Shown here: in pieces, positions 10,845 to 19,754 of the stretch | Layout: every line of letters begins with the position of its first letter | Numbering within the stretch: position 1 is the stretch's first letter | Source: Longimicrobiales bacterium | GTDB taxonomy: Bacteria; Gemmatimonadota; Gemmatimonadetes; Longimicrobiales; Gaopeijiaceae | Assembly: GCA_958295645.1 (NCBI GenBank) | Contig: OY282361.1 | Location: 1,702,501 to 1,766,500, forward strand | Reading direction: 5' to 3' | Length of the DNA stretch: 64,000 nt | Translations under genes and position numbers: made by a program | Notes under the pieces: generated by a model | What the model saw: the letters and a program-made list of their open reading frames with translations, nothing else | Told to the model about the DNA's origin: nothing | Database searches by the model: none

Positions 10845-11111
10845 TCAGTTCCCCGAAAGCCAGTTCTTGGTCTTCAGCTCGGGAACACGACCGAATTCGC
10901 GATCGTTGCGTATGTCGAGACCGAGACGAAAAGCTTGCAGACGTTGCAAGTTGTGATCGACCTGCCCCGAGTGCATGACGCCAAAATGCAATTCCGCGTA
11001 CGTAATCGACGAGATGCAAATCCGATCGGCATGCTGCTTCACGCGATCGGTTAGCTTGGAATGTTGTTTTCTCATGACAAATATGCAAATGTCAGTATCC
11101 AACATAAACAT
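10845..11111 (-). pseudogene. VapC-like PIN toxin with an internal deletion
   Basis: 88 residues. The first 60 match the N-terminal half of a VapC PIN-domain ribonuclease: MLDTDICIF with the first catalytic Asp, then ISSITYAELHFGV with the acidic Glu. The sequence then jumps straight to NDREFGRVPELKTKNW, which matches the extreme C-terminus of VapC (usually VTND.REF.RVPGL..ENW). About 50 residues in between, including the D-x-x-I-A-A acidic region needed for metal binding, are missing without a frameshift. A GAGG ribosome-binding site lies 6-7 bases before the ATG, 9 bases after the TIR gene stop. No VapB antitoxin gene is visible. Likely inactive. Confidence 0.7.
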
Positions 11112-11120
11112 CGCACGGCC

Positions 11121-12128
11121 TCATTCTGATGTTGGGAAGACGGCATCGAAATCGCGTTCCTCCAACGGCGACAACGGCTCGCGCTCCGGAAGACTAGCAG
11201 GCGACCATGACGCAAAATATGCATCCCAATCCTTGACTGATATAGCCTTTCGATTGTCGCTTCCATGTTGACGATCCTGCAACAAACGGACTCGCTCTTC
11301 AATGTGATAGGCAACTTCTTGCGGCTCCTTATTCCTGGCGTCCAAGTATCCGTCGGTCGGCAGTATTCCGTCGACATCTCCCTTTCCGATGCGTACATAC
11401 ATGACTCGACTGTACTCCTTGGCTAATACAAGTTTATCAATAGCGCGAAGCTCTAGGCCGCACCATTGCTTATCCTGATATGTGTTATCGATGAAAGCCA
11501 CAACAAGGCTCGATCGCTTGCTGTAGATCTTCAGAAAGAGATCGAACATATTGGGCCTACCCAGGTGTGCTTCATAATCCTTATCGTAGAAGCAAGCGTC
11601 GCGACCGATCCATCGTTGAAGTTCGCGGACGACGTCCTCAACATATCGGCGCTTTTCTCCGGGAAACGAAACAGCCACCTGAAAACGATGCGTGTCAATA
11701 TCAATGGGTCTCCACACGGGCAAGTTAATGCCCATTGGTCGCAATTGTCGTGCCAAGTCAACTTCTTTGACGGCCCAGTGTGTGCGATCCAGTTCCCATG
11801 AAGTCAAACCAAGTTCGTTGTGATATTCTTCAAGCTGGTCAGCCGTCAAGAAGCGATCGACATCCATTACGGTGTACTTGACCGTCACGTATTTTTCTTT
11901 GACAGCGACATCGCTAACGAAACCAAATAACGGATTCTTATCGCACTGTCGTTCATATGCAAAAACGGATGGAAGGCGACGAAGGCGACGGACCTGATAC
12001 TCGGCAAGGGGGCCAAAGCGTTCTTTCATCTCCTCGCTGGTAAAATCCCTCACGCATCGATCCTTTGCGAGCTTGATCGGTTCGCCGTTCCACGCCCCAC
12101 GGTCGGAACTCACAAAGATGTTGTACAT
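11121..12128 (-). CDS. TIR-domain protein, candidate NAD-consuming defence effector
   Basis: About 335 residues in an AT-richer islet. The C-terminal half is a TIR domain: FQVAVSFPGEKRRYVEDV as strand A/helix A, CFYDKDYEAHLGR as the BB-loop region, SSLVVAFIDNTY, then WCGLELRAI with the conserved Glu used as the NADase catalytic residue in bacterial TIRs. The N-terminal 150 residues form a separate domain ending in SWELDRTHWAVKEVDLARQL, which I cannot assign to a named family. ATG at 12128 is chosen because GAGGACGAGG precedes it closely; an upstream GTG at 12209 would add 27 residues. No pAgo, ThsA, cyclase or other known TIR partner is adjacent; only the broken VapC follows. Confidence 0.75.
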   Translation of the reverse strand: MYNIFVSSDRGAWNGEPIKLAKDRCVRDFTSEEMKERFGPLAEYQVRRLRRLPSVFAYERQCDKNPLFGFVSDVAVKEKYVTVKYTVMDVDRFLTADQLEEYHNELGLTSWELDRTHWAVKEVDLARQLRPMGINLPVWRPIDIDTHRFQVAVSFPGEKRRYVEDVVRELQRWIGRDACFYDKDYEAHLGRPNMFDLFLKIYSKRSSLVVAFIDNTYQDKQWCGLELRAIDKLVLAKEYSRVMYVRIGKGDVDGILPTDGYLDARNKEPQEVAYHIEERVRLLQDRQHGSDNRKAISVKDWDAYFASWSPASLPEREPLSPLEERDFDAVFPTSE

Positions 12129-12561
12129 GTCCTCGTCCTCTCTTGGACAGCTCGCGACGCACTCTCCTTCCGCGACGATCCGGTCGTTCCGGCGTTCTCC
12201 GTATCGCACCAGCCACGGCGTCGAGAATGTAACGATGCCTTGCGCTGCCCGCCAAGCCGTCCGCCGACGGCCCGTCCCTGGACGCGGCGCCCAACAGCGG
12301 CCTGCAGTTGCCTAGGGATCATGGTGGGCAGTTGTTGTTGCGCGACTGCGACGTACCCGATGCGCAGAACCGCTCCATGGGCTCGGCGGCGGACTCGAGC
12401 ACCGAGCAACCGCCCGCATCCCAGCCGGTGCGCACATCCCCGATCACCTCCGACACCGGACGCTGGCTTACCTTAAGGATTGGAGACGGCGCGGCCGCCC
12501 CGCCACTGCCAAGTGCAACGGCCACGCAACCAGAACGCCCATCCCTGGAGAAAGCTTCGAC
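12129..12561. other. Gene-free edge of the TIR islet
   Basis: 433 bases between the TIR gene and glutaryl-CoA dehydrogenase. The first part should hold the leftward TIR promoter. From about 12300 the composition returns to the GC-rich background. Short open frames exist on both strands but none has a recognisable product. I see no transposase, integrase, tRNA or clear inverted repeat that would explain how the islet arrived. Confidence 0.5.
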
Positions 12562-13746
12562 GTGACCGCCAGATTCGAAGGCATCGACTTCTACGACGTG
12601 GACGCGCTGTTGTCCGAGGAAGAGCGGATGGTTCGCGACACGGTTCGGAGTTGGGTGGAGGACCGGGTTCTTCCGGTCATCGGCAAGGCGTACGTGGACC
12701 GCCGGTTTCCGAAGGAGCTGATACCGGAGATCGGCGAGCTTGGGATGCTGGGCGCCAATCTGCCCGAGGAGTACGGGTGCGCGGGGCTGGGCAACGTGGC
12801 GTACGGACTCATCATGCAGGAGCTGGAGCGGGGCGATTCGGGGATTCGCTCGTTCGCGTCGGTGCAAGGGGCGCTGGTGATGTATCCCATCCACGCCTTC
12901 GGGAGCGAGGAGCAGCGCGCGGAATGGCTGCCCAAGCTGGCGGCGGGCGAGAAGATCGGCTGCTTCGGCCTGACCGAGCCGGATTACGGTTCCAATCCCG
13001 CGGGCATGATCACGACGGCGCGGCGGCGGGACGGCGGCTGGGTGCTGAACGGCGCCAAGATGTGGATCACCAACGGCTCGATGGCCGACGTGGCCGTGGT
13101 GTGGGCGCAGACCGGCCAGGCGGGAGACGCGCGCGGGATTCGCGGATTCGTCGTGCCCACGAACGCGCCCGGCTTCAGCGCCCGCGACCAGAAGGGCAAG
13201 CTGTCGTTGCTGGCGTCGGACACGAGCGAACTGGTGCTGGAGGACGTCGAGCTGCCGGACAGCGCGCTCATGCCGGGCTCCTCGGGGCTGCGCAGCCCGC
13301 TCATGTGCCTCACGCAGGCCCGCTACGGAATCGCATGGGGCGCGGTGGGCGCGGCAATGGCCTGCTTCCACGAAGCGGCTAGGTACGCGGGCGAGCGGGT
13401 CATGTTCGACGGCCCCATCGCGGGCAAGCAGATTCAGCAGGTGCGCATCGCCGACATGCTCACGTCCATCACCCAGGGACAACTCCTGTGTCTTCGCCTG
13501 GGACGTCTCAAGGACGAGAGCAAGATGACGCCCCAGCAGGTCAGCTTGGCCAAGCGCGCCAACGTGGACATGGCTTGCAACGTCGCCCGCGAGGCCCGGC
13601 GGCTTCTGGGCGCCAACGGCATCCTGGCCGAGTACTCCGCCATGCGGCACATGGCCAACCTGGAGTCCGTCTACACGTACGAGGGCACCCACGACATTCA
13701 CTCGCTGGTTCTGGGCCAAGCGGTGACTGGACTCGCCGCGTTCTGA
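12562..13746 (+). CDS. gcdH: Glutaryl-CoA dehydrogenase (acyl-CoA dehydrogenase family)
   Basis: 394-residue flavoenzyme that oxidises and decarboxylates glutaryl-CoA to crotonyl-CoA in lysine and tryptophan breakdown. Features matching this subfamily are GDSGIRSFASVQGALVM, with the Arg that contacts the second carboxylate, the FAD loop CFGLTEPDYGSNP, WITNGSMADVAVVWAQT, and the C-terminal YTYEGTHDIHSLVLGQAVTG with the catalytic Glu. The GTG at 12562 gives the expected length. It converges with the following permease gene. With ornithine aminotransferase, fused E1 and amino-acid permease elsewhere in the window, it points to amino-acid catabolism. Confidence 0.88.
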   Translation: MTARFEGIDFYDVDALLSEEERMVRDTVRSWVEDRVLPVIGKAYVDRRFPKELIPEIGELGMLGANLPEEYGCAGLGNVAYGLIMQELERGDSGIRSFASVQGALVMYPIHAFGSEEQRAEWLPKLAAGEKIGCFGLTEPDYGSNPAGMITTARRRDGGWVLNGAKMWITNGSMADVAVVWAQTGQAGDARGIRGFVVPTNAPGFSARDQKGKLSLLASDTSELVLEDVELPDSALMPGSSGLRSPLMCLTQARYGIAWGAVGAAMACFHEAARYAGERVMFDGPIAGKQIQQVRIADMLTSITQGQLLCLRLGRLKDESKMTPQQVSLAKRANVDMACNVAREARRLLGANGILAEYSAMRHMANLESVYTYEGTHDIHSLVLGQAVTGLAAF

Positions 13747-13811
13747 CCGGGAAGCTCGCCGCGCTGCAACCGGACCGGATCGTCGCGCGTCGGCCGCGTC
13801 CCCCGGTGGCC

Positions 13812-15236
13812 TCACCCCGCCTGCTTCCGCGCCTTCTCCAGTTTCCGGCGCCGTCCCAGCCACAGGGCCACCACCAGCCACAGCCCCGAGATCGGAACCA
13901 TCGCCTGGGCCGACCCAGCCATGCCGAGGCCCAGCACGCTGTGCGACCATACGCCGATCAGATCGCCGGTGCGGTACACGAACGTGTCGTTGAAGTTCTT
14001 GGCCTTGTAGCGGTCGGCGCGCGGCAAGACCGTGTAGAGCACCTCGCGAACCGGTCGCGCCAGAGCGAATTCGCTCGCTCGTCGCAGAACTTGGAACACC
14101 ACGAACACGGCGAAGACCGGCACGACGCCCAGCAAAGCGAATCCCGCTAGGCTGAGCAAGGGCGCGAACGCCAGCGTCGCCCCGACGCCCAGCCATTTGA
14201 TCAGGCGTCTCGTCAAGAACAACTGTGTGCACAGGGTCAAGATGTTGACGGCCAAGTCGAGGCGCGCGAAGACCGCCGTCTGTGCCGCCGGGTCCGGGAA
14301 CGTTCGCGAAATGACCTCGGCCCGGATGGGGTACAAGAACGCCGACCCAATCGTGAAGAGAAGCATGAAAAGACAGATGCCGAACAGGTAGGGCGACTCC
14401 ACGACCCGGCGGATTCCGTCCAGCGCCGTCCCTCCGATCACGGCGCCGGCCTCGCGCGCGCCACGCTTGGCCTTCAGGGGGAGAATCGTGCCGGGCGGGG
14501 GAGTCGCGCCCACGTCTCGCCGTTCCGAAGTCTTCGCCGAGGCTGGCGGCTCTCCGCTCGCGCCGACGACGATCCCGGCCTTCCGGTCCAGCCCCTTCAC
14601 GCAGGCAACTCCGCATTCCATGAGCAGGATCGAGGCCCAGAACAGATTGACGGGCGTGACGAGCTCGGCCAGGAAGGCGGTGACGGACGAGCCCAGCACG
14701 CCGCCCAAGGTTCCGCCCACGCCGATGACGCCGAAGAGCCGCTTGCCCTGTTCTTCCTTGAAGATGTCGATCATGAACGACCAAAAGACCGACACGACGA
14801 AGAGGTTGAAGATGCTGAGCCATACGAAGAAGATCCGGCCCAGCCACACTTCGGCCCCGTCCGGCAACGTCTTCATCAGCAGGAAGAAGACCGCCAAGTT
14901 GGCCATGAAGAAGCGGTAGCAGACGGTCACGAAGCGCCTTCGGGACCAGCGCGACACGATGGCGGCGAAGATCGGGTGCGCCGCCAGCATCCCCGCGCAC
15001 GTGCCGGTGAACAGCCAGCGGATGTTTCGCACGTCCCCGGCCACGGCCATTTCGTCGCGGATGGGCCGGAGGATGAAGTACGCCGCCAGGATGCAGAAGA
15101 AGTAGGCGCACGAGAGGAGAACGGTGCCGGCCTCGCCCGGGCGGACGCCAGTCAGGCGCGCCACGAATTCGGCCAGAGGGGCTGGCACGCCCCGCGCAGG
15201 CGCATCTCGGGGCCCGGGGGGCGACGCTGGCGTCAT
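13812..15236 (-). CDS. ADP/ATP-translocase-like major facilitator permease
   Basis: About 474 residues with roughly 12 membrane helices. AYFFCILAAYFILRPIRDEM near the N-terminus, WLSIFNLFVVSVFWSFMIDIF, GKRLFGVIGVGGTLGG and YKAKNFNDTFVYRTGDL are the pattern of the bacterial NTP-carrier-like MFS group (TlcC type). A polar loop rich in Pro, Ala and Glu separates the two halves. It is a paralogue of the divergently transcribed neighbour. ATG at 15236 is preferred over an upstream TTG because it starts closest to the conserved region; neither has a strong ribosome-binding site. In free-living bacteria the substrate of this group is unknown. Confidence 0.75.
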   Translation of the reverse strand: MTPASPPGPRDAPARGVPAPLAEFVARLTGVRPGEAGTVLLSCAYFFCILAAYFILRPIRDEMAVAGDVRNIRWLFTGTCAGMLAAHPIFAAIVSRWSRRRFVTVCYRFFMANLAVFFLLMKTLPDGAEVWLGRIFFVWLSIFNLFVVSVFWSFMIDIFKEEQGKRLFGVIGVGGTLGGVLGSSVTAFLAELVTPVNLFWASILLMECGVACVKGLDRKAGIVVGASGEPPASAKTSERRDVGATPPPGTILPLKAKRGAREAGAVIGGTALDGIRRVVESPYLFGICLFMLLFTIGSAFLYPIRAEVISRTFPDPAAQTAVFARLDLAVNILTLCTQLFLTRRLIKWLGVGATLAFAPLLSLAGFALLGVVPVFAVFVVFQVLRRASEFALARPVREVLYTVLPRADRYKAKNFNDTFVYRTGDLIGVWSHSVLGLGMAGSAQAMVPISGLWLVVALWLGRRRKLEKARKQAG

Positions 15237-15479
15237 GTCAGCGCAGGCTCGCAATCATGAGGGTCGCTGGCGTTTCCTCTTCGCGGGATCGCGGCGAGGC
15301 CACTTGCCGACGGTGAACAATCGTCTTCTTTTCCGTTTCGTTCAATCCCCGCGAAGCCATGGCCGCCGTTTTCGCGCGCGGCCCGGTCGTTGGGGCAGTC
15401 GGCGACGGGCGGGCAAGGGACGCAAGAACCAGGGCAGCGCGAATGAAGAATCCGCCGCGAACGAGGACGTAGCGCGAAG
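15237..15479. promoter_or_regulatory. Divergent control region of the permease pair
   Basis: 243 bases shared by two back-to-back paralogous permease genes. It is less GC-rich in its middle (around 15310-15345) than the flanking genes and must carry both promoters. I could not assign -35/-10 boxes or an operator with confidence. Confidence 0.45.
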
Positions 15480-16880
15480 ATGAAGAATCTTCGGGCAGGT
15501 CTGCTCCGGGCGCTGAACATGCGGGAGGGCGAGTTGGGCCTTGCGCTCGTCTCGGCCCTCTTCTTCTTCCTGATCTTGTGCGGGTACTTCTTGATCCGTC
15601 CGGTGCGCGAGGCGTTCGGCGTCTCCCGCGGCATGGACCAGCTCCGGTGGTTGTTCGCCTGCACGTCGGGGGCGTCGCTTCTCGTGGTGCTGGCGTTCGG
15701 CCGTGCAGTGGCCCGCATGAACCGGCGGCGCTTCATCCCGGCGGCGTACCTGTTCGTCATCGCCTGCCTGCTCGTGTTTGCCGGACTGCTGTTCTCGGGC
15801 GTCGGCGGCGGAGCGGCGGGCGCCGGCGCCGAAGCAGCGCCCGCGAAGTGGATCAGCTACACGTTCTACGTCTGGTTGAGCGTGGTGAACCTGTTCATGA
15901 CGAGCGTGTTCTGGGCGTTCATGGTGGACACCTTCGACGCCGACCAGGGAAAGCGGCTGTTCGCCTTCATCGGCATCGGCGGCACGCTGGGCGCGTTCGC
16001 AGGCGGAACCACGGCGAGCTGGATCAGCAACGCGGTCGAATCCCCGCACCTGCCGGCGGGCCTCATGATCGCCGCGAGCCTCTTCTTCGCGGCCGCGATC
16101 GTCGTGATGCTGTCCATCGACCGCAAGATTGGACGCGCCACGGCGGCCTCCGTCGCGATGCGGGCGGACGGGGGCGCGACCGGGCAGGCCCAGCGGGCCG
16201 ACGACGACACGTCCCGCGAGCAACGCGCGTCGGCTGCAGGACTCTCGCCGAACGAGCGGTTCCTCTCGTTCTGGGAGGGACTGCTGCTGGTGCTGAGGTC
16301 CCCGTACATGCTGAGCATCGGGCTGTGGGTCATGTTCATGGCCGTGTCCAACACGATGATCTACTTCACGCAGGCGAACATCGTCCTCGAGAACACGGAC
16401 ACGCTCAGCCAGCGGATCGGCAGCTTCGCGCAGTTCGACTACGTGAGCCAGTTCGCCGTCCTCCTCACGCAAGTGCTCGTCACGACGCATCTCGTCAGGA
16501 AGCTGGGCATCGGATGGACGCTGGCGATCCTCCCGCTGCTGACCCTGGCCGGATTCGTCGTGCTCGCCGTCTGGCCCGTGTACGGCGTCATGTTGATCTT
16601 CCAGGCGGTGCACCGCGCCGGCCGTCATGCCGTCGCGCGGCCTTCGCGCGAAGCCCTCTTCAGCGTCGTGACGCCTGCCGAGAAGTACAAGGCCAAGCCC
16701 GTGGTCGACGTCTTCTTGTACCGGGCCGGGGACTTGGCCGGCGTCGGCGTGGACGGCTTGCTGGCGCGCCTGGGGCTGGGCATCGGATGGATCGCCTTCG
16801 CCACTGCGCCGCTGGCTGCTGTTTGGGTCGTCCTGTCGGTCGGACTTGGCGCCGCCCGGGCTCGCCGAGCATCCCAGTGA
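15480..16880 (+). CDS. ADP/ATP-translocase-like permease, paralogue of left neighbour
   Basis: 466 residues with about 12 membrane helices and the same landmarks as the divergent gene: CGYFLIRPVREAFG, WLSVVNLFMTSVFWAFMVD, GKRLFAFIGIGGTLGAF and YKAKPVVDVFLYRAGDL. ATG at 15480 is followed by a short amphipathic N-terminus. The pair probably arose by inverted duplication, then diverged. Two related half-functions could assemble as a hetero-oligomer or import different nucleotides or phosphorylated compounds; this is inference. It is followed after 122 bases by a secreted amidohydrolase. Confidence 0.75.
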   Translation: MKNLRAGLLRALNMREGELGLALVSALFFFLILCGYFLIRPVREAFGVSRGMDQLRWLFACTSGASLLVVLAFGRAVARMNRRRFIPAAYLFVIACLLVFAGLLFSGVGGGAAGAGAEAAPAKWISYTFYVWLSVVNLFMTSVFWAFMVDTFDADQGKRLFAFIGIGGTLGAFAGGTTASWISNAVESPHLPAGLMIAASLFFAAAIVVMLSIDRKIGRATAASVAMRADGGATGQAQRADDDTSREQRASAAGLSPNERFLSFWEGLLLVLRSPYMLSIGLWVMFMAVSNTMIYFTQANIVLENTDTLSQRIGSFAQFDYVSQFAVLLTQVLVTTHLVRKLGIGWTLAILPLLTLAGFVVLAVWPVYGVMLIFQAVHRAGRHAVARPSREALFSVVTPAEKYKAKPVVDVFLYRAGDLAGVGVDGLLARLGLGIGWIAFATAPLAAVWVVLSVGLGAARARRASQ

Positions 16881-17002
16881 GCCGGTTGCGCCGTGCTCCC
16901 GGGCCGCTGCTGGCCGAACAAGACGTCCCCTGCGAGGCTTGCACGGGCCCCTTCGCGAAGCAGGCGGCAAGGATCGCAACAACAACCCCAACAAAGATCG
17001 CA

Positions 17003-18355
17003 ATGAACAAGACGACTCGCTGTTCCCTGCACCGCTTTCTCCCCGCCTTCGCTCTGCTGGCGTCCGGCCTGGCCATGGCGCCGCCCGCGAAGGCCGCCCA
17101 GCCTCACGAGCACATGCACGACGGCCCCACCGTCCTCCGCGCCGCCCGCATGCTGGACGTGGACGCCGGCCAAATACGCGAGAACGCCGTGATCGTCGTC
17201 GAAAACGGCCTGATCACTGCCGTCAATCCCCCCGGCACGCCCGCCGGAGCGCACGAAATGGACCTCGGCGACGTCACCCTGCTGCCCGGACTCGTCGACG
17301 CCCACACCCACTTGGCCGGACAACTCGGCGCAGGGAGCTTCACCGATGCCGTCACGCGCACGGAGCTGTACGGAGCCTTCAACGCGGCCAAGTACGGCGG
17401 CATCACGTTGCGCGCAGGATTCACGACCGTGCGCGACTTCGGCGGCGACGTGACCGTGGAGCTTGCGGAGGCCGTCGAGCGAGGCGACGTGGCGGCCCCG
17501 CGCGTGATCCCGTCGCGCCATCCGCTGGGCATCACCGGCGGCCACTGCGACGTGACCGGATTCGCGCCGGGGATCCTGGAGGCCGGCCCGGAGCGCGGGG
17601 TCGCCGACGGGCCGTGGGAGGTCGTCGAGGCCGTCCGCTACCAGATCAAGCACGGCGCGCAGGTGATAAAGACTTGCGCGACCGCGGGCGTCCTGTCGAT
17701 GGAGGGACCGGTCGGTGCGCAGCAGTACACGGAGGAAGAGCTCGCCGCGATGGTGGCGGAGGCGGCCCGCCACGGCGTGAAGGTGGCGGCGCACGCCCAC
17801 GGCTCGGAGGGAATCCTGGCAGCCGTGCGGGCCGGGGTGGCTTCCATCGAACACGGGTCGGCGCTCACCGACGAGATCATGGACCTCATGATCGAGAAGG
17901 GCGTGTACTTGGTGCCGACCACGTACTTGGTGGATCGAATCCCCCTCGACGATCTGCCGCCGCTCGTGCGCCGCAAGGCCGAGGAGGTGCTGCCCATGGC
18001 CCGCGAGAGCGTGCAGAAGGCCATTTCGCGGGGCGTTCCCATAGCGTTCGGGACCGACGCGGGCGTGTTTCCGCACGGCGAGAACGCGGGCGAGTTCGAA
18101 GTCTACGTGAGCATGGGCATGAGCGAAGCGGAGGCCGTCCGCACCGCCACCGTCCACGCGGCCGACCTGCTGGGCGTCTCCGACCGGGGCCGTCTCGCCG
18201 ACGGACTGCTGGCCGACGTGATCGCCGTGCCCGGCAATCCGCTGAACGACATTTCGGTCCTCCGCGACGTGCGGTTCGTGATGCTGGGGGGACGCGTGTT
18301 CAAGCACGTCGTCGGCGGGCGGGACATGCACTCGATGCGGGACGCCGGACCATAG
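17003..18355 (+). CDS. Secreted metal-dependent amidohydrolase (imidazolonepropionase/prolidase-like)
   Basis: About 450 residues. A Sec signal peptide covers residues 1-32 (FLPAFALLASGLAMAPPAKAA). The TIM-barrel metal ligands are visible: DAHTHLAG (His101, His103), the carboxylated Lys in VIKTCATAG, His in VAAHAHG, His in IEHGSAL and Asp in AFGTDAGVFPHG. This is the subfamily annotated as amidohydrolase or Xaa-Pro dipeptidase in many environmental bacteria, acting in the periplasm on cyclic amides or dipeptides. ATG at 17003 is chosen because it begins the signal peptide. The stop is close to the amino-acid permease, suggesting peptide hydrolysis coupled to uptake. Confidence 0.82.
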   Translation: MNKTTRCSLHRFLPAFALLASGLAMAPPAKAAQPHEHMHDGPTVLRAARMLDVDAGQIRENAVIVVENGLITAVNPPGTPAGAHEMDLGDVTLLPGLVDAHTHLAGQLGAGSFTDAVTRTELYGAFNAAKYGGITLRAGFTTVRDFGGDVTVELAEAVERGDVAAPRVIPSRHPLGITGGHCDVTGFAPGILEAGPERGVADGPWEVVEAVRYQIKHGAQVIKTCATAGVLSMEGPVGAQQYTEEELAAMVAEAARHGVKVAAHAHGSEGILAAVRAGVASIEHGSALTDEIMDLMIEKGVYLVPTTYLVDRIPLDDLPPLVRRKAEEVLPMARESVQKAISRGVPIAFGTDAGVFPHGENAGEFEVYVSMGMSEAEAVRTATVHAADLLGVSDRGRLADGLLADVIAVPGNPLNDISVLRDVRFVMLGGRVFKHVVGGRDMHSMRDAGP

Positions 18356-18446
18356 CGACCTGACGGTTCATGCGCTTCACCGGGGCCGGTTCGTAGCTCG
18401 CCGCAGGGGGCGCCCGAGCGGCTACGGCCCCTACGCCGCCGGCTCG

Positions 18447-19724
18447 GTGGTGGTGGCCAGCATGATCGGCACCGGCGTCTTCACCAGCCTGGGATTCCAG
18501 CTGGTCGATATCCAGTCCACGTTCCCGTTGCTCCTCCTTTGGGTCGTGGGAGGCACAGCGGCCTTCTGCGGGGCCGTCTCCTACGCCGAACTCGGGGCCG
18601 CGATTCCCCGTTCCGGCGGCGAGTACGCCTTCCTGTCGCGGATCTACCATCCGGCAGCAGGGTTCGTGTCGGGCTGGGTGTCCGCCACCGTCGGGTTCGC
18701 CGCCCCCACGGCGCTGGCCGCCATCACCTTCGGGACGTACTTGGCCTCGGTGTTTCCCGCGCTGTCGCCGACCTGGCTCGCGTCGGGGCTCGTGGCGGCG
18801 CTGGCTGGAGTCCATGCGACCACCTACCACCGCTCCAGCCTCCTCCAGCGGAGCTTCACCACCGTCAAAGTGATCCTGGTGGCGGCCTTCTGCGCGGCGG
18901 GGGTCGCGCTGGCCCCGGATCCCCAGCCCGTCTCGCTGCTTCCCGCGCCCGGCGACGGGCGAATCGTCTTCGGGGGCGCCTTCGCCGTCTCGCTCGTCTA
19001 CGTCTCCTACGCCTACACCGGCTGGAACGCCGCCACCTACCTCTCCGGCGAACTCCGCAACCCCCAGCGCACGCTTCCTCGCGTGCTGGCGGGCGGCACG
19101 CTTCTCGTGGCCTTCCTCTACACGGCCCTCAACTACACGTTCCTCCGGGCCGCGCCCATGGCCGAAATGCAGGGCAAGGTCGAAGTCGGCTACGTGGCCG
19201 CCTCGCACCTGCTCGGCGCAGCCGGGGCCGCCGTCATGGGCGTGGTCCTGGCTCTGCTGCTCGTCTCCACCGTGAGCGCCATGATCATGGCCGGCCCCCG
19301 CGTCCTCCACGCGATCGGCGCCGACCATCCCCTCTTCGGTCGCCTCGCCCGCACGAACCGGCACGGCATCCCCGCCACCGCCGTGCTTGTGCAGGCCGGC
19401 CTAGCCCTGCTTTTCGTCGCGACGGCGTCGTTCGAGACGGTGCTCGTGTTCTCCGGGTTCATCTTGGCGCTGAACAGCTTGGCGGCCGTAGCGGGCGTCT
19501 TCGTCCTGCGACGCCGCGAACCCGGCCTGGAGCGCCCGTACCGCGCTTGGGGCTACCCGGTCACGCCCATCGTCTACATGGGCCTGACGATCTGGACGCT
19601 GGCCTACTTGCTCCGCACTCGCCCCGAAGAAGCATGGGCTGGACTTGCGCTGGTGGTTGCGGGCCTAGCCCTCTACCGCGTCGCCGGGCGCGCCGCGCGA
19701 GAAACGCGAGGCGACGACCCATGA
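18447..19724 (+). CDS. APC-family amino-acid permease
   Basis: 425 residues from the first canonical start, with about 12 helices. MIGTGVFTSLGF is the APC substrate loop of helix 1; SYAELGAAIPRSGGEYAFL and AYTGWNAATYLSGE are also family motifs. Homology clearly extends upstream: the frame reads GYGPYAAGSVVVASM from 18420, but between the previous in-frame stop and 18447 there is no ATG, GTG or TTG. A CTG at 18360 is the only plausible alternative. Starting at GTG 18447 would trim the beginning of helix 1. Exchange or proton-coupled uptake of amino acids is expected. Confidence 0.8.
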   Translation: MVVASMIGTGVFTSLGFQLVDIQSTFPLLLLWVVGGTAAFCGAVSYAELGAAIPRSGGEYAFLSRIYHPAAGFVSGWVSATVGFAAPTALAAITFGTYLASVFPALSPTWLASGLVAALAGVHATTYHRSSLLQRSFTTVKVILVAAFCAAGVALAPDPQPVSLLPAPGDGRIVFGGAFAVSLVYVSYAYTGWNAATYLSGELRNPQRTLPRVLAGGTLLVAFLYTALNYTFLRAAPMAEMQGKVEVGYVAASHLLGAAGAAVMGVVLALLLVSTVSAMIMAGPRVLHAIGADHPLFGRLARTNRHGIPATAVLVQAGLALLFVATASFETVLVFSGFILALNSLAAVAGVFVLRRREPGLERPYRAWGYPVTPIVYMGLTIWTLAYLLRTRPEEAWAGLALVVAGLALYRVAGRAARETRGDDP

Positions 19725-19754
19725 GGCGTGCGCGGCTTGCAACGTTCCGCCGAG

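Noticed and set aside
10751-12310. Integrated prophage or transposon
   Set aside because: No integrase, transposase, inverted repeats or target duplications can be seen. Only the composition and the two genes suggest transfer.
12308-12565. 85-codon plus-strand ORF before glutaryl-CoA dehydrogenase
   Set aside because: Composition is Ser/Pro/Thr-rich with no recognisable motif, and it overlaps the dehydrogenase start.
12319-15111. 930-codon open frame on the minus strand
   Set aside because: It lies opposite glutaryl-CoA dehydrogenase and out of frame with the permease. Its Arg/His/Gly-rich composition is that of a GC-driven shadow frame.
15578-17002. Long plus-strand frame leading into the secreted amidohydrolase
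   Set aside because: The upstream part is a shadow of the permease gene. The signal peptide places the true start at 17003.
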